64,000 bases of DNA. Origin: Streptomyces sp. NBC_01429. GTDB lineage: Bacteria > Actinomycetota > Actinomycetes > Streptomycetales > Streptomycetaceae. Below the pieces are notes generated by a model. That model was not told where the DNA came from. It saw nothing but the letters and a program-made list of their open reading frames with translations, and ran no database searches. Both the position numbers and the translations under genes were made by a program. The stretch lies in assembly GCF_036231945.1 (NCBI RefSeq), contig NZ_CP109599.1:930001-994000 (forward strand). The letters are read 5' to 3'. Below, one piece after another: positions 9,045 through 17,911 of the stretch (position 1 is its first letter; every line of letters begins with the position of its first letter).

Positions 9045-9110
9045 GTGCTGTCGGGCCCGGTCCGGGACGCTGCCCGGTCGCGGCGACCGGTCGCGGCCGA
9101 GGCCGCGCTG

Positions 9111-10352
9111 CTACCGGGTGTGGGTCAGGGTGCCGAAGCCGAGGTGGTCGTAACCGCCGCTGGTGGAACCGTAGTCACCGCCGCCGCCCTCGGGCTGGAC
9201 GAGCTGCGCGTACGCCTTGGTGTTGGGGACGGAGAGCCCCTTGCGCACCCCGTAGTGGTTGTACAGCTGCGCCCAGACCGGCCGGTACTGCCCCCGGCTG
9301 TCGGCCGACACCGCGGTGAAGGTCTGCCAGCCCTCCCACACACCGGGTGCGCCGTAGTGCCACGTGTACTCGGTGAAGGGGACGCTCCCGCCGAGGTTGT
9401 ACTTGGCGACGTACTCGCACGCCTTCATGAAGCGGTTGTCGTCGTAGCCGTAGAGGTCGATGCCCTGGTTCCAGGCCATCTCGCAGACCGTCCCCATCAG
9501 CCCGATGCCGAGCATGGTGTGGCCCTGGTCCCGGCCGCTCTCCACCCACTGCGCGAGGCCCTGGTCGTTGTAGACGTAGGGGATGGCGTTGAGGACGGAG
9601 CCCATGCCGGCGCCGGTCTTGAAGTACGTGACCGCCTGGTCGATCTTGGCCTGGTCGTCGCAGAGGATCCCGATGGCCAGGACGTTGGCGAGGTTGCACA
9701 GGTCCCAGCTCGCCCAGTAGTTGGAGATGTACGCGCTGTTGTGATCGACCAGGAAGCTGTTGCTGGGCGGGTAGAACACGTTCAGCATCATGGTCTTGAA
9801 GCGGTCGAGGTCGAACCCGTTGTAGCCGCGCATGATCTCGGCGGCCTGGGCGAACTCGTAGCCGTAGATCCCGGCGGCGAGGAAGCGGTCGGCGCTGCCG
9901 TCGATCGCGGTGAGCTTGCCCGACCAGGCGTTGAGGATGTCGCGCGCCGCGTCGCCGTGGGCGGTCAGGCCCTGGATCTTCCAGCGCAGCGCGTTCTGGT
10001 AGGCGGCGGCGACATCGTTGTAGAGGATGCCGTAGTTCTCGCTGCCACCGCCCCGGTAGATGACGCTCTGCGGGTTGGCGGTCCAGGTGGGCAGGGAGTG
10101 GGAGTTGCCGATCAGCACGTCCCAGCCCGCCTTCCAGGGCTGGGTACCGGCGTTGACCGCGGCGGCCATCCGGTCGAAGTCGGCCTGGGTGTGCAGCATT
10201 CCGGGGTGGCCGGCGGCCGACGGCGCGGCGTGGGCGGTGCCCGCGAGGGCTGTGACGGCCGTCGTGCCGACCATGGCGGCGGCGCCGATTCCGGCGACGG
10301 CCTTCAGGAGATCGCGGCGGCTCGCGGCGGGGATGTGTTGTGTACCTGACAT
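9111..10352 (-). CDS. Tat-exported alginate lyase-family protein (PL38/PL5-like polyuronate lyase)
   Basis: 413 residues. N-terminus has a twin-arginine signal (SRRDLLKAVAGIGAAAMVG) with an Ala-rich cleavage region near 42. The mature part resembles alpha/alpha-barrel alginate-lyase-fold enzymes (PF05426), with SAYISNYWASWDLCNLAN and RDQGHTMLGIG as probable catalytic blocks. Related CAZy PL38 enzymes cleave glucuronan-type beta-uronans. The neighbouring glucarate pathway and LacI regulator suggest the substrate is a plant or algal polyuronate, which is inference. ATG preceded by AGGAG. Two LacI-type operators lie upstream. Confidence 0.72.
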   Translation of the reverse strand: MSGTQHIPAASRRDLLKAVAGIGAAAMVGTTAVTALAGTAHAAPSAAGHPGMLHTQADFDRMAAAVNAGTQPWKAGWDVLIGNSHSLPTWTANPQSVIYRGGGSENYGILYNDVAAAYQNALRWKIQGLTAHGDAARDILNAWSGKLTAIDGSADRFLAAGIYGYEFAQAAEIMRGYNGFDLDRFKTMMLNVFYPPSNSFLVDHNSAYISNYWASWDLCNLANVLAIGILCDDQAKIDQAVTYFKTGAGMGSVLNAIPYVYNDQGLAQWVESGRDQGHTMLGIGLMGTVCEMAWNQGIDLYGYDDNRFMKACEYVAKYNLGGSVPFTEYTWHYGAPGVWEGWQTFTAVSADSRGQYRPVWAQLYNHYGVRKGLSVPNTKAYAQLVQPEGGGGDYGSTSGGYDHLGFGTLTHTR

Positions 10353-10421
10353 AGATGGCTCCTTCGGATGGACCCGTACGGGGTGGGGCGAGGAGTGGGG
10401 GGTAAGGAGTGACGTCCACGA

Positions 10422-10435
10422 TTTGACCGGTCAAA
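10422..10435. promoter_or_regulatory. LacI-type operator O1
   Basis: Perfect 14-bp palindrome TTTGACCGGTCAAA with the central CG typical of LacI-family sites, 70 bp upstream of the lyase start codon. Confidence 0.7.
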
Positions 10436-10586
10436 GACTGGGCGAGACGTTAACGGCGCGTTTCCGAGGCGTCAAGAGATGGTGCACGCACGGGATTTGA
10501 CCCGCTGACGGGATCCGGCCCGGCACCCCCGACCGGATCACTTGACCGCGCCCCCGGCGTGCGCGAGACTACAGAGCCAAATCATG

Positions 10587-10600
10587 ATTTACCGGTCAAA
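10587..10600. promoter_or_regulatory. LacI-type operator O2 (degenerate copy)
   Basis: ATTTACCGGTCAAA matches O1 at 12 of 14 positions and lies 20 bp before the lacI-type start codon; autoregulation is likely. The O1-O2 centre distance is 165 bp, compatible with looping. A half-site (ATTTGACC) lies between them near 10494. Confidence 0.6.
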
Positions 10601-10620
10601 AGAAAAGGCGGTACCGCTCG

Positions 10621-11655
10621 GTGGTCACCATGGCGGACGTCGCGAAGCGCGCCGGCGTCACCAAACAGACCGTGTCCAATGTGGTCCGGGGACGCACGGT
10701 CGTCAGCGCCGGGACCAGGGCCAAGGTCGAGGCGGCGATCGACGAGCTGGGCTACACGCCCAATCTGGTCGCCCGGGGACTGTCCACCGGCACCACCATG
10801 ACCGTCGGCTTCGTCGTGCCGACCGTCGCCAACCCCTTCTACTCCGCGGTGGTCGAGGAGGTGGAGGCGCTGCTGGAGACGCGCGGCTACCATCTGCTGC
10901 TGGCGACCACCCGGGGCGACGGGGCGCGGGCCCGGCGCCAGCTGGCCTCCCTCTCCAGCCGCTCCGTGGACGCGCTGCTCGTGGCCGGCGACTTCGACCT
11001 GAGCGAGTGCCCGCCGGCGCCGGAGGGGCACGGGCCGCCGCTCGTCCTGTGCGCGTGGGAGATCGACCCGCCGCGCACCCTGCCCGTCGTCACCATCGAC
11101 TTCGAGCGGGCCGGGTATCTCGCCGGCCGGCATCTGCGGGAGCTGGGGCACCGGCGGGTGACGGTGGTCGCCGACCTGCCGGCGCACCGGGTACGGGTGG
11201 CGGGGCTGCGCCGCGCGCTCGCCGAGGACGGTGTGTCCGTACCGGACGAGTGGGTGTTCGCCGCGCCGGGGGCGACGCCGGAGTCCGGGTACGAGGCGGC
11301 CTCGCGCGCGCTGCGCGACCGGGCCGAGCGGCCCGTCCACGACCGTACGACCGCCGTGTTCAGCTCCACGGACGCCACCGCCCTCGGGGTGATGGAGGCG
11401 GTGCGCCACCACGGGCTGCGGGTGCCCGAGGACATCTCGGTCATCGGCGTCGACGACATCCCGCAGGCCGCGCACGCGCATCCGCCGCTGACCACGGTGG
11501 CGCTCCCGAAGCGGCGGATGGCCCGCGAGGCCACCGAGCTGCTGTGGCGCGCGATCGCCGAGGGCCGGCCCACCGCGCCGTCCCTGACCCTGCTCGACCC
11601 GGAGGTGCTGGCCCGCGCCAGCTCCGGGCAGCCGGCTGCGGCCGGCTGCCCCTGA
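10621..11655 (+). CDS. LacI-family transcriptional regulator
   Basis: 344 residues. The N-terminal helix-turn-helix TMADVAKRAGVTKQTVSNVV and hinge ARGLSTGTTMTVGFVVP are followed by a periplasmic-binding-like effector domain ending near the ISVIGVDDIPQAAHAHPPLT motif. It is divergent from the polyuronate lyase gene and flanked by matching operators, so it probably represses the lyase and itself until a uronate-derived ligand appears. GTG at 10621 has AAGGCGG at 8 bp; an ATG three codons later is an alternative start. Confidence 0.9.
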   Translation: MVTMADVAKRAGVTKQTVSNVVRGRTVVSAGTRAKVEAAIDELGYTPNLVARGLSTGTTMTVGFVVPTVANPFYSAVVEEVEALLETRGYHLLLATTRGDGARARRQLASLSSRSVDALLVAGDFDLSECPPAPEGHGPPLVLCAWEIDPPRTLPVVTIDFERAGYLAGRHLRELGHRRVTVVADLPAHRVRVAGLRRALAEDGVSVPDEWVFAAPGATPESGYEAASRALRDRAERPVHDRTTAVFSSTDATALGVMEAVRHHGLRVPEDISVIGVDDIPQAAHAHPPLTTVALPKRRMAREATELLWRAIAEGRPTAPSLTLLDPEVLARASSGQPAAAGCP

Positions 11656-11676
11656 CCGGGCCGCCGTCGGACGGCG

Positions 11677-13005
11677 TCAGTCCAGCGGCTTGTCGAGGAT
11701 CGCCTTCGCGTGGCTGAAGGTGTCGATCGAGTACTCGCCGTGGTAGCGGCCCATGCCGCTCGCGCCGACGCCGCCGAAGGGCAGCTCGGGCACGGCGAGG
11801 TGCTGGACGGGGAGGCCGAAGGTGAGGGCGCCGGAGGAGGTCTCGCGGGTGAGCCGTTCCTTGGTGCGGTCGGACCCGGTGAAGGCGTACAGGGCGAGCG
11901 GCTTGTCGCGGTCGTTGATGAAGGTGATCGCGGCGTCCAGGTCGGGTACGGGGAGGACCGGCAGGATCGGACCGAAGATCTCCTCGCTCATCACCGGGGC
12001 GTCCGGCGGTACATCGGCGAGGACGGTGGGGTCGATGTGGCGGGCGGTACGGTCGTGGCCGCCGCCGGTGACGACGCGTCCGGCGCCGAGGAGGCCGGTC
12101 AGCCGGTCGAAGTTGCGGTCGTTGACGATCTTGCCGTAGCCGGGGTTGGCGGCCGTGTCGTCCCCGTACAGCTCCCGGACCGCGGCGGCGAGGTACGGCT
12201 CCAGCCGGGCCGCCGTGTCGCCGATGGCGAGGACGTAGTCGGGGGCGACACAGGTCTGGCCCGCGTTGGCGAACTTGCCGCGCGCGATCCGCCGCGCGGT
12301 GACCTCCAGATCCGCGCCCGGCTCGACCACGACGGGGCTCTTGCCGCCCAGCTCCAGGGTGACCGGGGTGAGGTGCTTGGCCGCCGCGGTCATGACGATG
12401 CGGCCGACATTGCCGCTGCCGGTGTAGAAGATGTGGTCGAAGCGCTGCTCCAGCAGGGCCGTGGTCTCCGGGACCGCGCCCTCGACGACGGCGACCGCGT
12501 CCGTGTCGAGATACTTCGGCAGCAGCCCCGCCAGCGCGGCGGAGGTGGCCGGGGCCAGCTCGCTCGGCTTGACGACCACGGCGTTGCCCGACGCGAGCGC
12601 GCCGACCAGCGGCGCGAGAGCCAGCTGTACGGGGTAGTTCCACGGCGCGATGATCAGCACCACACCGAGCGGGTCCCGCACGACCCGGGCCTCCGCGGGG
12701 AGGAAGGCGTCGGGGACGGCGGCGGCCTTCGGGCGCAGCCATTCCTCCAGGTGGGTGACCGTGTGGTCGAGTTCGTTGATGGTGAAGCCGACCTCGGCGC
12801 GGTACGCCTCGACGGGGTTCTTGCCCAGATCCGCCAGCAGCGCCGCCTGGAGCGTCTCGGCCTCCTCGGTGAGGAGCGCGCGCAGCGCCGCCAGCTGGCC
12901 GAGCCGCCAGGACAGCTCCTTGGTCCGGCCGGTCCCGAAGGTGGCGCGCAGCCGCGCGACGGCTTCGGCGGAGGCCTCGGCGGGGGTGGGCGTGGCGGGG
13001 GTCAT
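11677..13005 (-). CDS. Aldehyde dehydrogenase, ALDH3-like
   Basis: 442 residues, the short length of ALDH3/coniferyl-aldehyde-type enzymes. The N-terminal GRTKELSWRLGQLAALRALL and DLGKNPVEAYRAEV are ALDH3-like. The catalytic Glu is in ELGGKSPV and the catalytic Cys in ANAGQTCVAPDY. NAD(P)-dependent oxidation of an unidentified aldehyde. ATG at 13005 has GAGGAG upstream; the frame runs open further through repeat-rich intergenic DNA. The position next to the sugar-acid genes raises a role as 2,5-dioxopentanoate dehydrogenase, but known enzymes of that step are longer and of another class. Confidence 0.9.
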   Translation of the reverse strand: MTPATPTPAEASAEAVARLRATFGTGRTKELSWRLGQLAALRALLTEEAETLQAALLADLGKNPVEAYRAEVGFTINELDHTVTHLEEWLRPKAAAVPDAFLPAEARVVRDPLGVVLIIAPWNYPVQLALAPLVGALASGNAVVVKPSELAPATSAALAGLLPKYLDTDAVAVVEGAVPETTALLEQRFDHIFYTGSGNVGRIVMTAAAKHLTPVTLELGGKSPVVVEPGADLEVTARRIARGKFANAGQTCVAPDYVLAIGDTAARLEPYLAAAVRELYGDDTAANPGYGKIVNDRNFDRLTGLLGAGRVVTGGGHDRTARHIDPTVLADVPPDAPVMSEEIFGPILPVLPVPDLDAAITFINDRDKPLALYAFTGSDRTKERLTRETSSGALTFGLPVQHLAVPELPFGGVGASGMGRYHGEYSIDTFSHAKAILDKPLD

Positions 13006-13346
13006 GGGCGTGCTCCTCGATCGACGGGGGGAAGTGGTCCGTGGGGCGGATGGCGGGTGGGGTCGCGGCGCTGTCTGCCGTGAGTGGCGGTCTCGTGAGT
13101 GGCGGGTCGTGCGCGGCGGGGTCGTGCGCGGCGGATTGGTGAGTGGCGGTGCCGGGCCGAAACACACTCCTCGCTCTCACCGTATTACCTGCCGGAACGG
13201 ACTTCGCGGGCACCCTGTGGCGGGCCTCCCGTATCGGTGCGCGAGATCACGTTGACCTGGCCCGACCTTCCTCGGGAAAGTTGCTGCGTGATCCATCTAT
13301 CCGTGCCACCGCAGACCACCGCCTCCACTCATGACGGGAACATGCC
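13006..13346. other. Intergenic region with short direct repeats
   Basis: 341 bp between divergent ALDH and AEC-carrier genes. GTGAGTGGCGG recurs at about 13095 and 13139, and TCGTGCGCGGCGG is tandemly duplicated around 13106-13133. Promoters for both genes must lie here, but I see no convincing -35/-10 pair. Confidence 0.4.
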
Positions 13347-14267
13347 GTGCGCGGAGTTCTGACCGGTTTCGCCGTCATCGCGGTGGTCATCGGGGTCGGC
13401 TATGTGATCGGGCGGCGCCGGTATCTCGGGGACAACGGCCGTGAGGTGCTCACCAAGCTCGCGTTCCATGTGGCCACCCCCGCCCTGCTGTTCACCACGC
13501 TCGCGCGGGCCGATCTGTCGGTGATCCTCTCCAGCAGGCTGCTGATCACCGCCATCAGCACCTTCATCGCCGCCGGCGCGTTCGTCGCGGTCGCCCTGAT
13601 CCGCCGCTGGGACGTGGGGCGCACCACGATCGGCTCGCTGTGCTCCAGCTATGTCAACGCGGGCAATCTCGGCATCCCGATCGCGGTGTACGTGCTCGGT
13701 GATGCCTCGCTGGTGGCGCCCGTCCTGCTGTTCCAGCAGCTGGTGGCCACCCCGATCGCGCTGACGGTGCTCGATCTGTCGGGGGACGCGGAGAAACGTT
13801 CGGTCTGGCAGCGGGTGACCACCCCGCTGCGCAACCCCGTGGGCGCCAGCTCACTGCTGGGTGTGGCGTTCGCCGCGGCCGGGTGGACGGTGCCGGGGCC
13901 CGTACTCGATCCGCTGATCCTGATCGGCAACATGTCGGTGCCCGCCGTGCTGCTGGCCTTCGGGATCTCGCTGTGCGGCAGCGCGATGCCGGGCCGGGGC
14001 CCCGACCGGTTCGCGGTGCTGCTCTCCGCCGGGCTGAAGGCCGTGGGCATGCCGCTGGCGGCGTGGGCGCTGGGGGCCGGGGTCTTCGGGCTGCACGGCG
14101 CGGCCCTGCTGGACGTGGTGGTGACCTCCGCGCTGCCGGCCGCGCAGAACCTCTACACGTACGCCTCGCGGTACCGGGTCGGCGAACGGCTGGCGCGCGA
14201 ATCGATTCTGCTGTCCACGGTGGCGTCCGTGCCGGTGCTGGTGGCGGTGGCGGCGCTGCTCGGCTGA
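13347..14267 (+). CDS. AEC-family transporter (auxin-efflux-carrier fold)
   Basis: 306 residues, about ten hydrophobic segments in two halves joined by a short charged loop (GDAEKRSVWQR, about 150). The first helix FAVIAVVIGVGYVIGRR and the NAGNLGIP motif with its broken-helix Asn-Gly are typical of AEC carriers (PF03547), which export or exchange organic acids or auxin-like compounds. Substrate unknown. GTG start with a weak upstream GGGAA. Monocistronic; converges with the FAD-protein gene 14 bp away. Confidence 0.85.
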   Translation: MRGVLTGFAVIAVVIGVGYVIGRRRYLGDNGREVLTKLAFHVATPALLFTTLARADLSVILSSRLLITAISTFIAAGAFVAVALIRRWDVGRTTIGSLCSSYVNAGNLGIPIAVYVLGDASLVAPVLLFQQLVATPIALTVLDLSGDAEKRSVWQRVTTPLRNPVGASSLLGVAFAAAGWTVPGPVLDPLILIGNMSVPAVLLAFGISLCGSAMPGRGPDRFAVLLSAGLKAVGMPLAAWALGAGVFGLHGAALLDVVVTSALPAAQNLYTYASRYRVGERLARESILLSTVASVPVLVAVAALLG

Positions 14268-14281
14268 CCTGCCCGGGGCGG

Positions 14282-16033
14282 TCAGCCGAGCGGTGCCGCC
14301 AGGGCGGAGCGGGCGATCGTGTCGGCCTGGCGGAACATCTCCGCGTCGGCCCGCGCCCGTGCCCCGATCGGGGTGTTCCAGTGCACGCCCTCGACCGGGA
14401 TGCCGACCGCGAAGAGACGCGGGTGCGGCCGTCCGTCGGCGGTGCGCACCCGCAGATCGTCCGCGCCCACGTCGAGGGCGCCCGTCACCTCCGTACCCTC
14501 GCCCGTGCCCGCCGTGTGCGGGCGGGCCAGACCGGCGGCGACCAGTCCGCCGAGCAGCGGGTCGGCGGTTCCCGCCAGGTCCTGGCCGGGCAGCCAGGCG
14601 TCCAGCAGCGCGCGGGCCGTCGCCGCGGGGGCGCGGGTGGTCGCGGAGGTGACGGTGAAGCGCCCGGTCGCGGCGTCCACGGTGACGGCGGGCCGCGCCC
14701 CGGTGAACTCGACGACGCCCGCCTCGTTCAGGGCGATCAGCTCGGCGATCCTGCTGGCGGGCGGGCCGCTGGACAGATGCGCTCCGAAGGAGCGGAACCA
14801 CTCCAGCTCGCGGTACGAGGCGCCGCTCAGCACCCCGGCCGCCACCAGCCGCCGTACCTGCCCCTTCACCGCGGTGACCGCCCCGGCGGCGGCCTTGAGC
14901 GGGCTCAGCTCCGGTGCGCTGGCCGCCGCCATGTCGGCGCGCAGCCACTCCCGCAGCCATCCGCCGAACTCCGCGCGGTCGGCGAACTTCCGCCCGGACA
15001 GCGGCCGGTCGACGGCCGCCAGGTCGAAGGGGCCGGCTGCCGGGTCGCCCACCCGGTCCCACGCGGCGGCGGCCTCGCGTTCGATCAGCGGGCGCACCTC
15101 GGTCCGGAAGTCGACGGTGCCCGGCGCCCGCGCGGTCAGCCGCGCGAGGGCCGCCCCGTCGAAGTGGACCAGTGTGTGTCCCGTCGGCATCTGCCCCGGC
15201 ACCTGATTACGGGCCAGGTACGGCACGCCGCGCCCCGACCCGGCGAGGACCAGCGGCTCCCGGCCGGAGGGCAGATAGCGCAGCCGGCCGTCAGGACCGG
15301 CCGGTTCGAAGCGGCCTCCGCGTCCGGCGGTGAGCAGCGCCAGCTGGTCGAAGAAGTTGAGCGCCAGCCCCCGGACCAGGACCGGTTCCCCGGGCGGCAG
15401 CAGATCGAGCCTGGTCTCGCGGGGGTGGCCGGGCGGCAGATACAGCAGCCCGTGCCGCTCGGCGGCGGCGGCGAGCGCGCGGCCCTCGGCCGACGGCAGC
15501 TGGTCGGTGTGGCCGGTGGCGAGGACCACCGCGTCGGCGAGCAGCTCGGTCCCGTCGGCGAGGCGCAGCCGCAGCCGGTCCCCGGGCGCCTCGTCCAGTC
15601 CGACGGCGCGGGTGGCGTGGGGCACGACGCGGGTGGCCGGGGCCGCTCCCCCGACGATCCACTGGTGGGCCCAGGCCAGATAGCGGCCCATCAGCGCCCG
15701 GTGGGGGTGCTGCCACGGTTCGAGGCCGGGCGCGTGCTCGCGCGCCCACTCCATGAGCGTGGGCCCGGTGGTGGCGGGGCCGTCCATCGTCACGGTGTCG
15801 TCGGGGAACGCGGTCGCGTGCCCGGCGACCGTGTTCATCAGCAGGTGCTCGGGCTGTGCCGGATCCCAGACCCGGCCGGCGCCCGGCGTGTGCTCCTCCA
15901 CGACGTGCAGCTCGGCCGGGGCGCCCGCCCAGGACCCGTGCGGCCCGAGGTTGGCTATCAGGCGTTCGACCACGGCGGTGCCGCGCGGCCCGGCCCCGAC
16001 CACCGCGACGCTGATCGGACGGCGCACGCTCAC
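14282..16033 (-). CDS. FAD/NAD(P)-binding protein (PF13454-like)
   Basis: 583 residues. Dinucleotide-binding motif VAVVGAGPRGTAVVERL at about 8-24, and a second strand AVVLATGHTD near 170. This is the NAD_binding_9 type of FAD-dependent protein seen in actinomycete gene clusters, often misread as a hydroxyacylglutathione hydrolase. Substrate unknown; it may oxidise or hydroxylate an amine or amino acid. Its GTG start overlaps the stop of the M19 gene (GTGA), and it is the last gene of a long transporter-linked unit, so it probably acts on the imported compound. Confidence 0.75.
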   Translation of the reverse strand: MSVRRPISVAVVGAGPRGTAVVERLIANLGPHGSWAGAPAELHVVEEHTPGAGRVWDPAQPEHLLMNTVAGHATAFPDDTVTMDGPATTGPTLMEWAREHAPGLEPWQHPHRALMGRYLAWAHQWIVGGAAPATRVVPHATRAVGLDEAPGDRLRLRLADGTELLADAVVLATGHTDQLPSAEGRALAAAAERHGLLYLPPGHPRETRLDLLPPGEPVLVRGLALNFFDQLALLTAGRGGRFEPAGPDGRLRYLPSGREPLVLAGSGRGVPYLARNQVPGQMPTGHTLVHFDGAALARLTARAPGTVDFRTEVRPLIEREAAAAWDRVGDPAAGPFDLAAVDRPLSGRKFADRAEFGGWLREWLRADMAAASAPELSPLKAAAGAVTAVKGQVRRLVAAGVLSGASYRELEWFRSFGAHLSSGPPASRIAELIALNEAGVVEFTGARPAVTVDAATGRFTVTSATTRAPAATARALLDAWLPGQDLAGTADPLLGGLVAAGLARPHTAGTGEGTEVTGALDVGADDLRVRTADGRPHPRLFAVGIPVEGVHWNTPIGARARADAEMFRQADTIARSALAAPLG

Positions 16034-17070
16034 ACTCCCGAGTCCCAGATCTCCGCCAGGGCCCGCGTCAGATTCCCGCCGAGGACCTTGGTGATGTCCT
16101 CGCCACTGTATCCGCGGCCGGTCAGCAGCTCGGTGATGCGGGGCAGGTCAGCGGGGGTGCCCATGCCCTCGGGGTGGATGCGGTCGAGGTCGAGGTCCTC
16201 GCCGACGATGGGGATCTCCGGGTAGAGGCGGCGCACCCGCGCCATGCCCTCGCGGGAGTACTTGCGCTCGTCGCCGACGTCGGTGCCGACGATGACGTGG
16301 TCGATGCCGACCAGTTCGACGAGGTAGTCGATGTTGTCGGCGAAGACGTCGGCGCCGGGCCGCCGCGTCAGCCCGTCCGGGGTGAGGAACCCGGACTTGG
16401 CGGCGAGTCCGAACACGCCCCCGCGCGCGGCCAGTTCCCGCACCACGCGGTCGCTCTTGTTGCGCGGGCTGTCCACGAAGTGCGTCAGCCCCGCGTGGGT
16501 GACGAGGACGGGCCGGTCGGACACCTCGATGGCCTCCAGGGTGGAGCGCTCACCGGTGTGCGACAGGTCGAGGGCGACGCCCAGCCGGTTGCACTCCATG
16601 ACCAGGGCGCGGCCGAAGCGGCTCAGCCCGCCGTTGGCGCTCTCGCCGCTGCCGTCGCCCGCGTAGTTGCGGTTCTGGTACGTCAGCCCCATGAAGCGCA
16701 GCCCCAGCTGGTACAGCGTCTCCAGCCGCCACAGGTCCTCCCCCACCGGCTTGCTGTCCTCGAAGCCGGCGAACCAGGCGACCCGGCCCTCGGCCTTGGC
16801 GTGGGCGACGTCGTCGAGTCCGTACGCCTGGAAGACCCGGCCGTCGGTCTCCGCGAGCCGCCGCTGCCAGCCGACGATGGACGCGGCGGCGGCGTCGTAG
16901 TCCTGGGAGATGGAGACCGCGTGGTTGATCGCGGTGACGCCGGAGGCGGCGAGCTTGCCGAGGTAGGTCTCGTCCGCCCAGGCCAGCGGGGTGCAGTCGA
17001 GCGCGTTGAAGACGACGCTGTCACGGTGGAGCGCGGTGGGGTCGAGGGGCTGCGCCGGGCTGTCGGACAC
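16030..17070 (-). CDS. M19 (renal dipeptidase) family protein with altered metal site
   Basis: 346 residues, amidohydrolase-type barrel of peptidase family M19, which hydrolyses dipeptides and related amides with two zinc ions. Conserved parts are visible: the bridging-Glu region WFAGFED, DLSH with a metal His, VTHAGLTHFV and the RN..SD substrate-binding segment. The usual DGHxD first metal motif reads FNALD, so one His ligand seems replaced. A mono-metal enzyme or changed chemistry is possible. It sits between ABC permease and FAD-protein genes, suggesting processing of an imported peptide- or amide-like substrate. Confidence 0.82.
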   Translation of the reverse strand: MSDSPAQPLDPTALHRDSVVFNALDCTPLAWADETYLGKLAASGVTAINHAVSISQDYDAAAASIVGWQRRLAETDGRVFQAYGLDDVAHAKAEGRVAWFAGFEDSKPVGEDLWRLETLYQLGLRFMGLTYQNRNYAGDGSGESANGGLSRFGRALVMECNRLGVALDLSHTGERSTLEAIEVSDRPVLVTHAGLTHFVDSPRNKSDRVVRELAARGGVFGLAAKSGFLTPDGLTRRPGADVFADNIDYLVELVGIDHVIVGTDVGDERKYSREGMARVRRLYPEIPIVGEDLDLDRIHPEGMGTPADLPRITELLTGRGYSGEDITKVLGGNLTRALAEIWDSGV

Positions 17071-17110
17071 GGTGGAACTCCTTGGAGCGGTACGGACGGA
17101 TGTGGGGGGC

Positions 17111-17911
17111 TCAGCCGGATCTGAGCGTGCGGCGCAGTCCGAGGCCGCGCTCCACGAGCACGACGACGACCACGGAGAGCAGCACCAGCAGGACGGAGAG
17201 GGAGGCCACGGAGGGATCGCTGCGGTACTCGACGTACTGGAGCACGGCGACCGGCAGCGGCACGGTGTTCTGGCCGGAGACGAAGAGTGAGATCACGGTC
17301 TCGTCGAAGGACAGCAGGAAGGCGATGACGCCCCCGGAGAACAGCCCCGGGCGGATGGCGGGCAGGGTGATCCGCCAGAACGTCCTGAGTCCGTTCGCAC
17401 CGAGCGTGCGCGCCGCCTCCTCGGCCCTCGGGTCCGCCGAGACCAGCGCGGCGGACACCGTCCGTACGACATAGGGCACGCTCACCCCGAGATGCGCCAG
17501 GATCAGCCCCCAGTAGGTGTCGGTGAGCGGGATCGGCGCCAGGATGAGCAGCAGCGCGAGACCGAGCACGATGTGCGGTACGAGCAGCGGCGAGAGGAAG
17601 ACCGCCTCGATCGCGGCCCGGCCCCGGAAGCGCAGCCTGGTCAGCGCCAGCGCGGCCGGTACCCCGGTCGCCATCGCCAGCAGCGCGGTCACCGCGGCCG
17701 TGATCCCGCTGACCTTGAAGCCCTCGCGGAAGGCGTCGTTGGCGAAGACCTGCCGGTAGGACTCCAGGCTGAAGCCCTCCGGCGGGAAGCGCAGATAGGT
17801 GGAGTGGTCGAAGGACTCCACGAGGACGACGAGGATCGGCGCGAGCAGGAAGAGATAGAGGACGGTGAGCACGACGGCCCACACCGCCCCGGTCAGCCGG
17901 CGCGTGGTCAT
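17111..17911 (-). CDS. ABC transporter permease, PotC-like
   Basis: 266 residues with six membrane segments and the EAA-loop pattern EEAARTLGANGLRTFWRITLP at about 167-187, followed by the LSFDETVISLFV block typical of PotC/spermidine-putrescine permeases. Its ATG overlaps the stop of the other permease gene (ATGA). It should form the inner-membrane channel with that protein and dock the ATPase encoded upstream. Substrate is not shown by sequence; the class imports polyamines, related cations or amines. Confidence 0.9.
   Translation of the reverse strand: MTTRRLTGAVWAVVLTVLYLFLLAPILVVLVESFDHSTYLRFPPEGFSLESYRQVFANDAFREGFKVSGITAAVTALLAMATGVPAALALTRLRFRGRAAIEAVFLSPLLVPHIVLGLALLLILAPIPLTDTYWGLILAHLGVSVPYVVRTVSAALVSADPRAEEAARTLGANGLRTFWRITLPAIRPGLFSGGVIAFLLSFDETVISLFVSGQNTVPLPVAVLQYVEYRSDPSVASLSVLLVLLSVVVVVLVERGLGLRRTLRSG

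Noticed and set aside
7569..10349. Very long plus-strand frame across the MFS and lyase genes
   Set aside because: It is a high-G+C shadow of two genes that have clear motifs, starts and terminators in other frames.
11677..13005. ALDH as the 2,5-dioxopentanoate dehydrogenase of the glucarate pathway
   Set aside because: Its length and N-terminal motifs are ALDH3-like, unlike known enzymes of that step; left as a possibility only.
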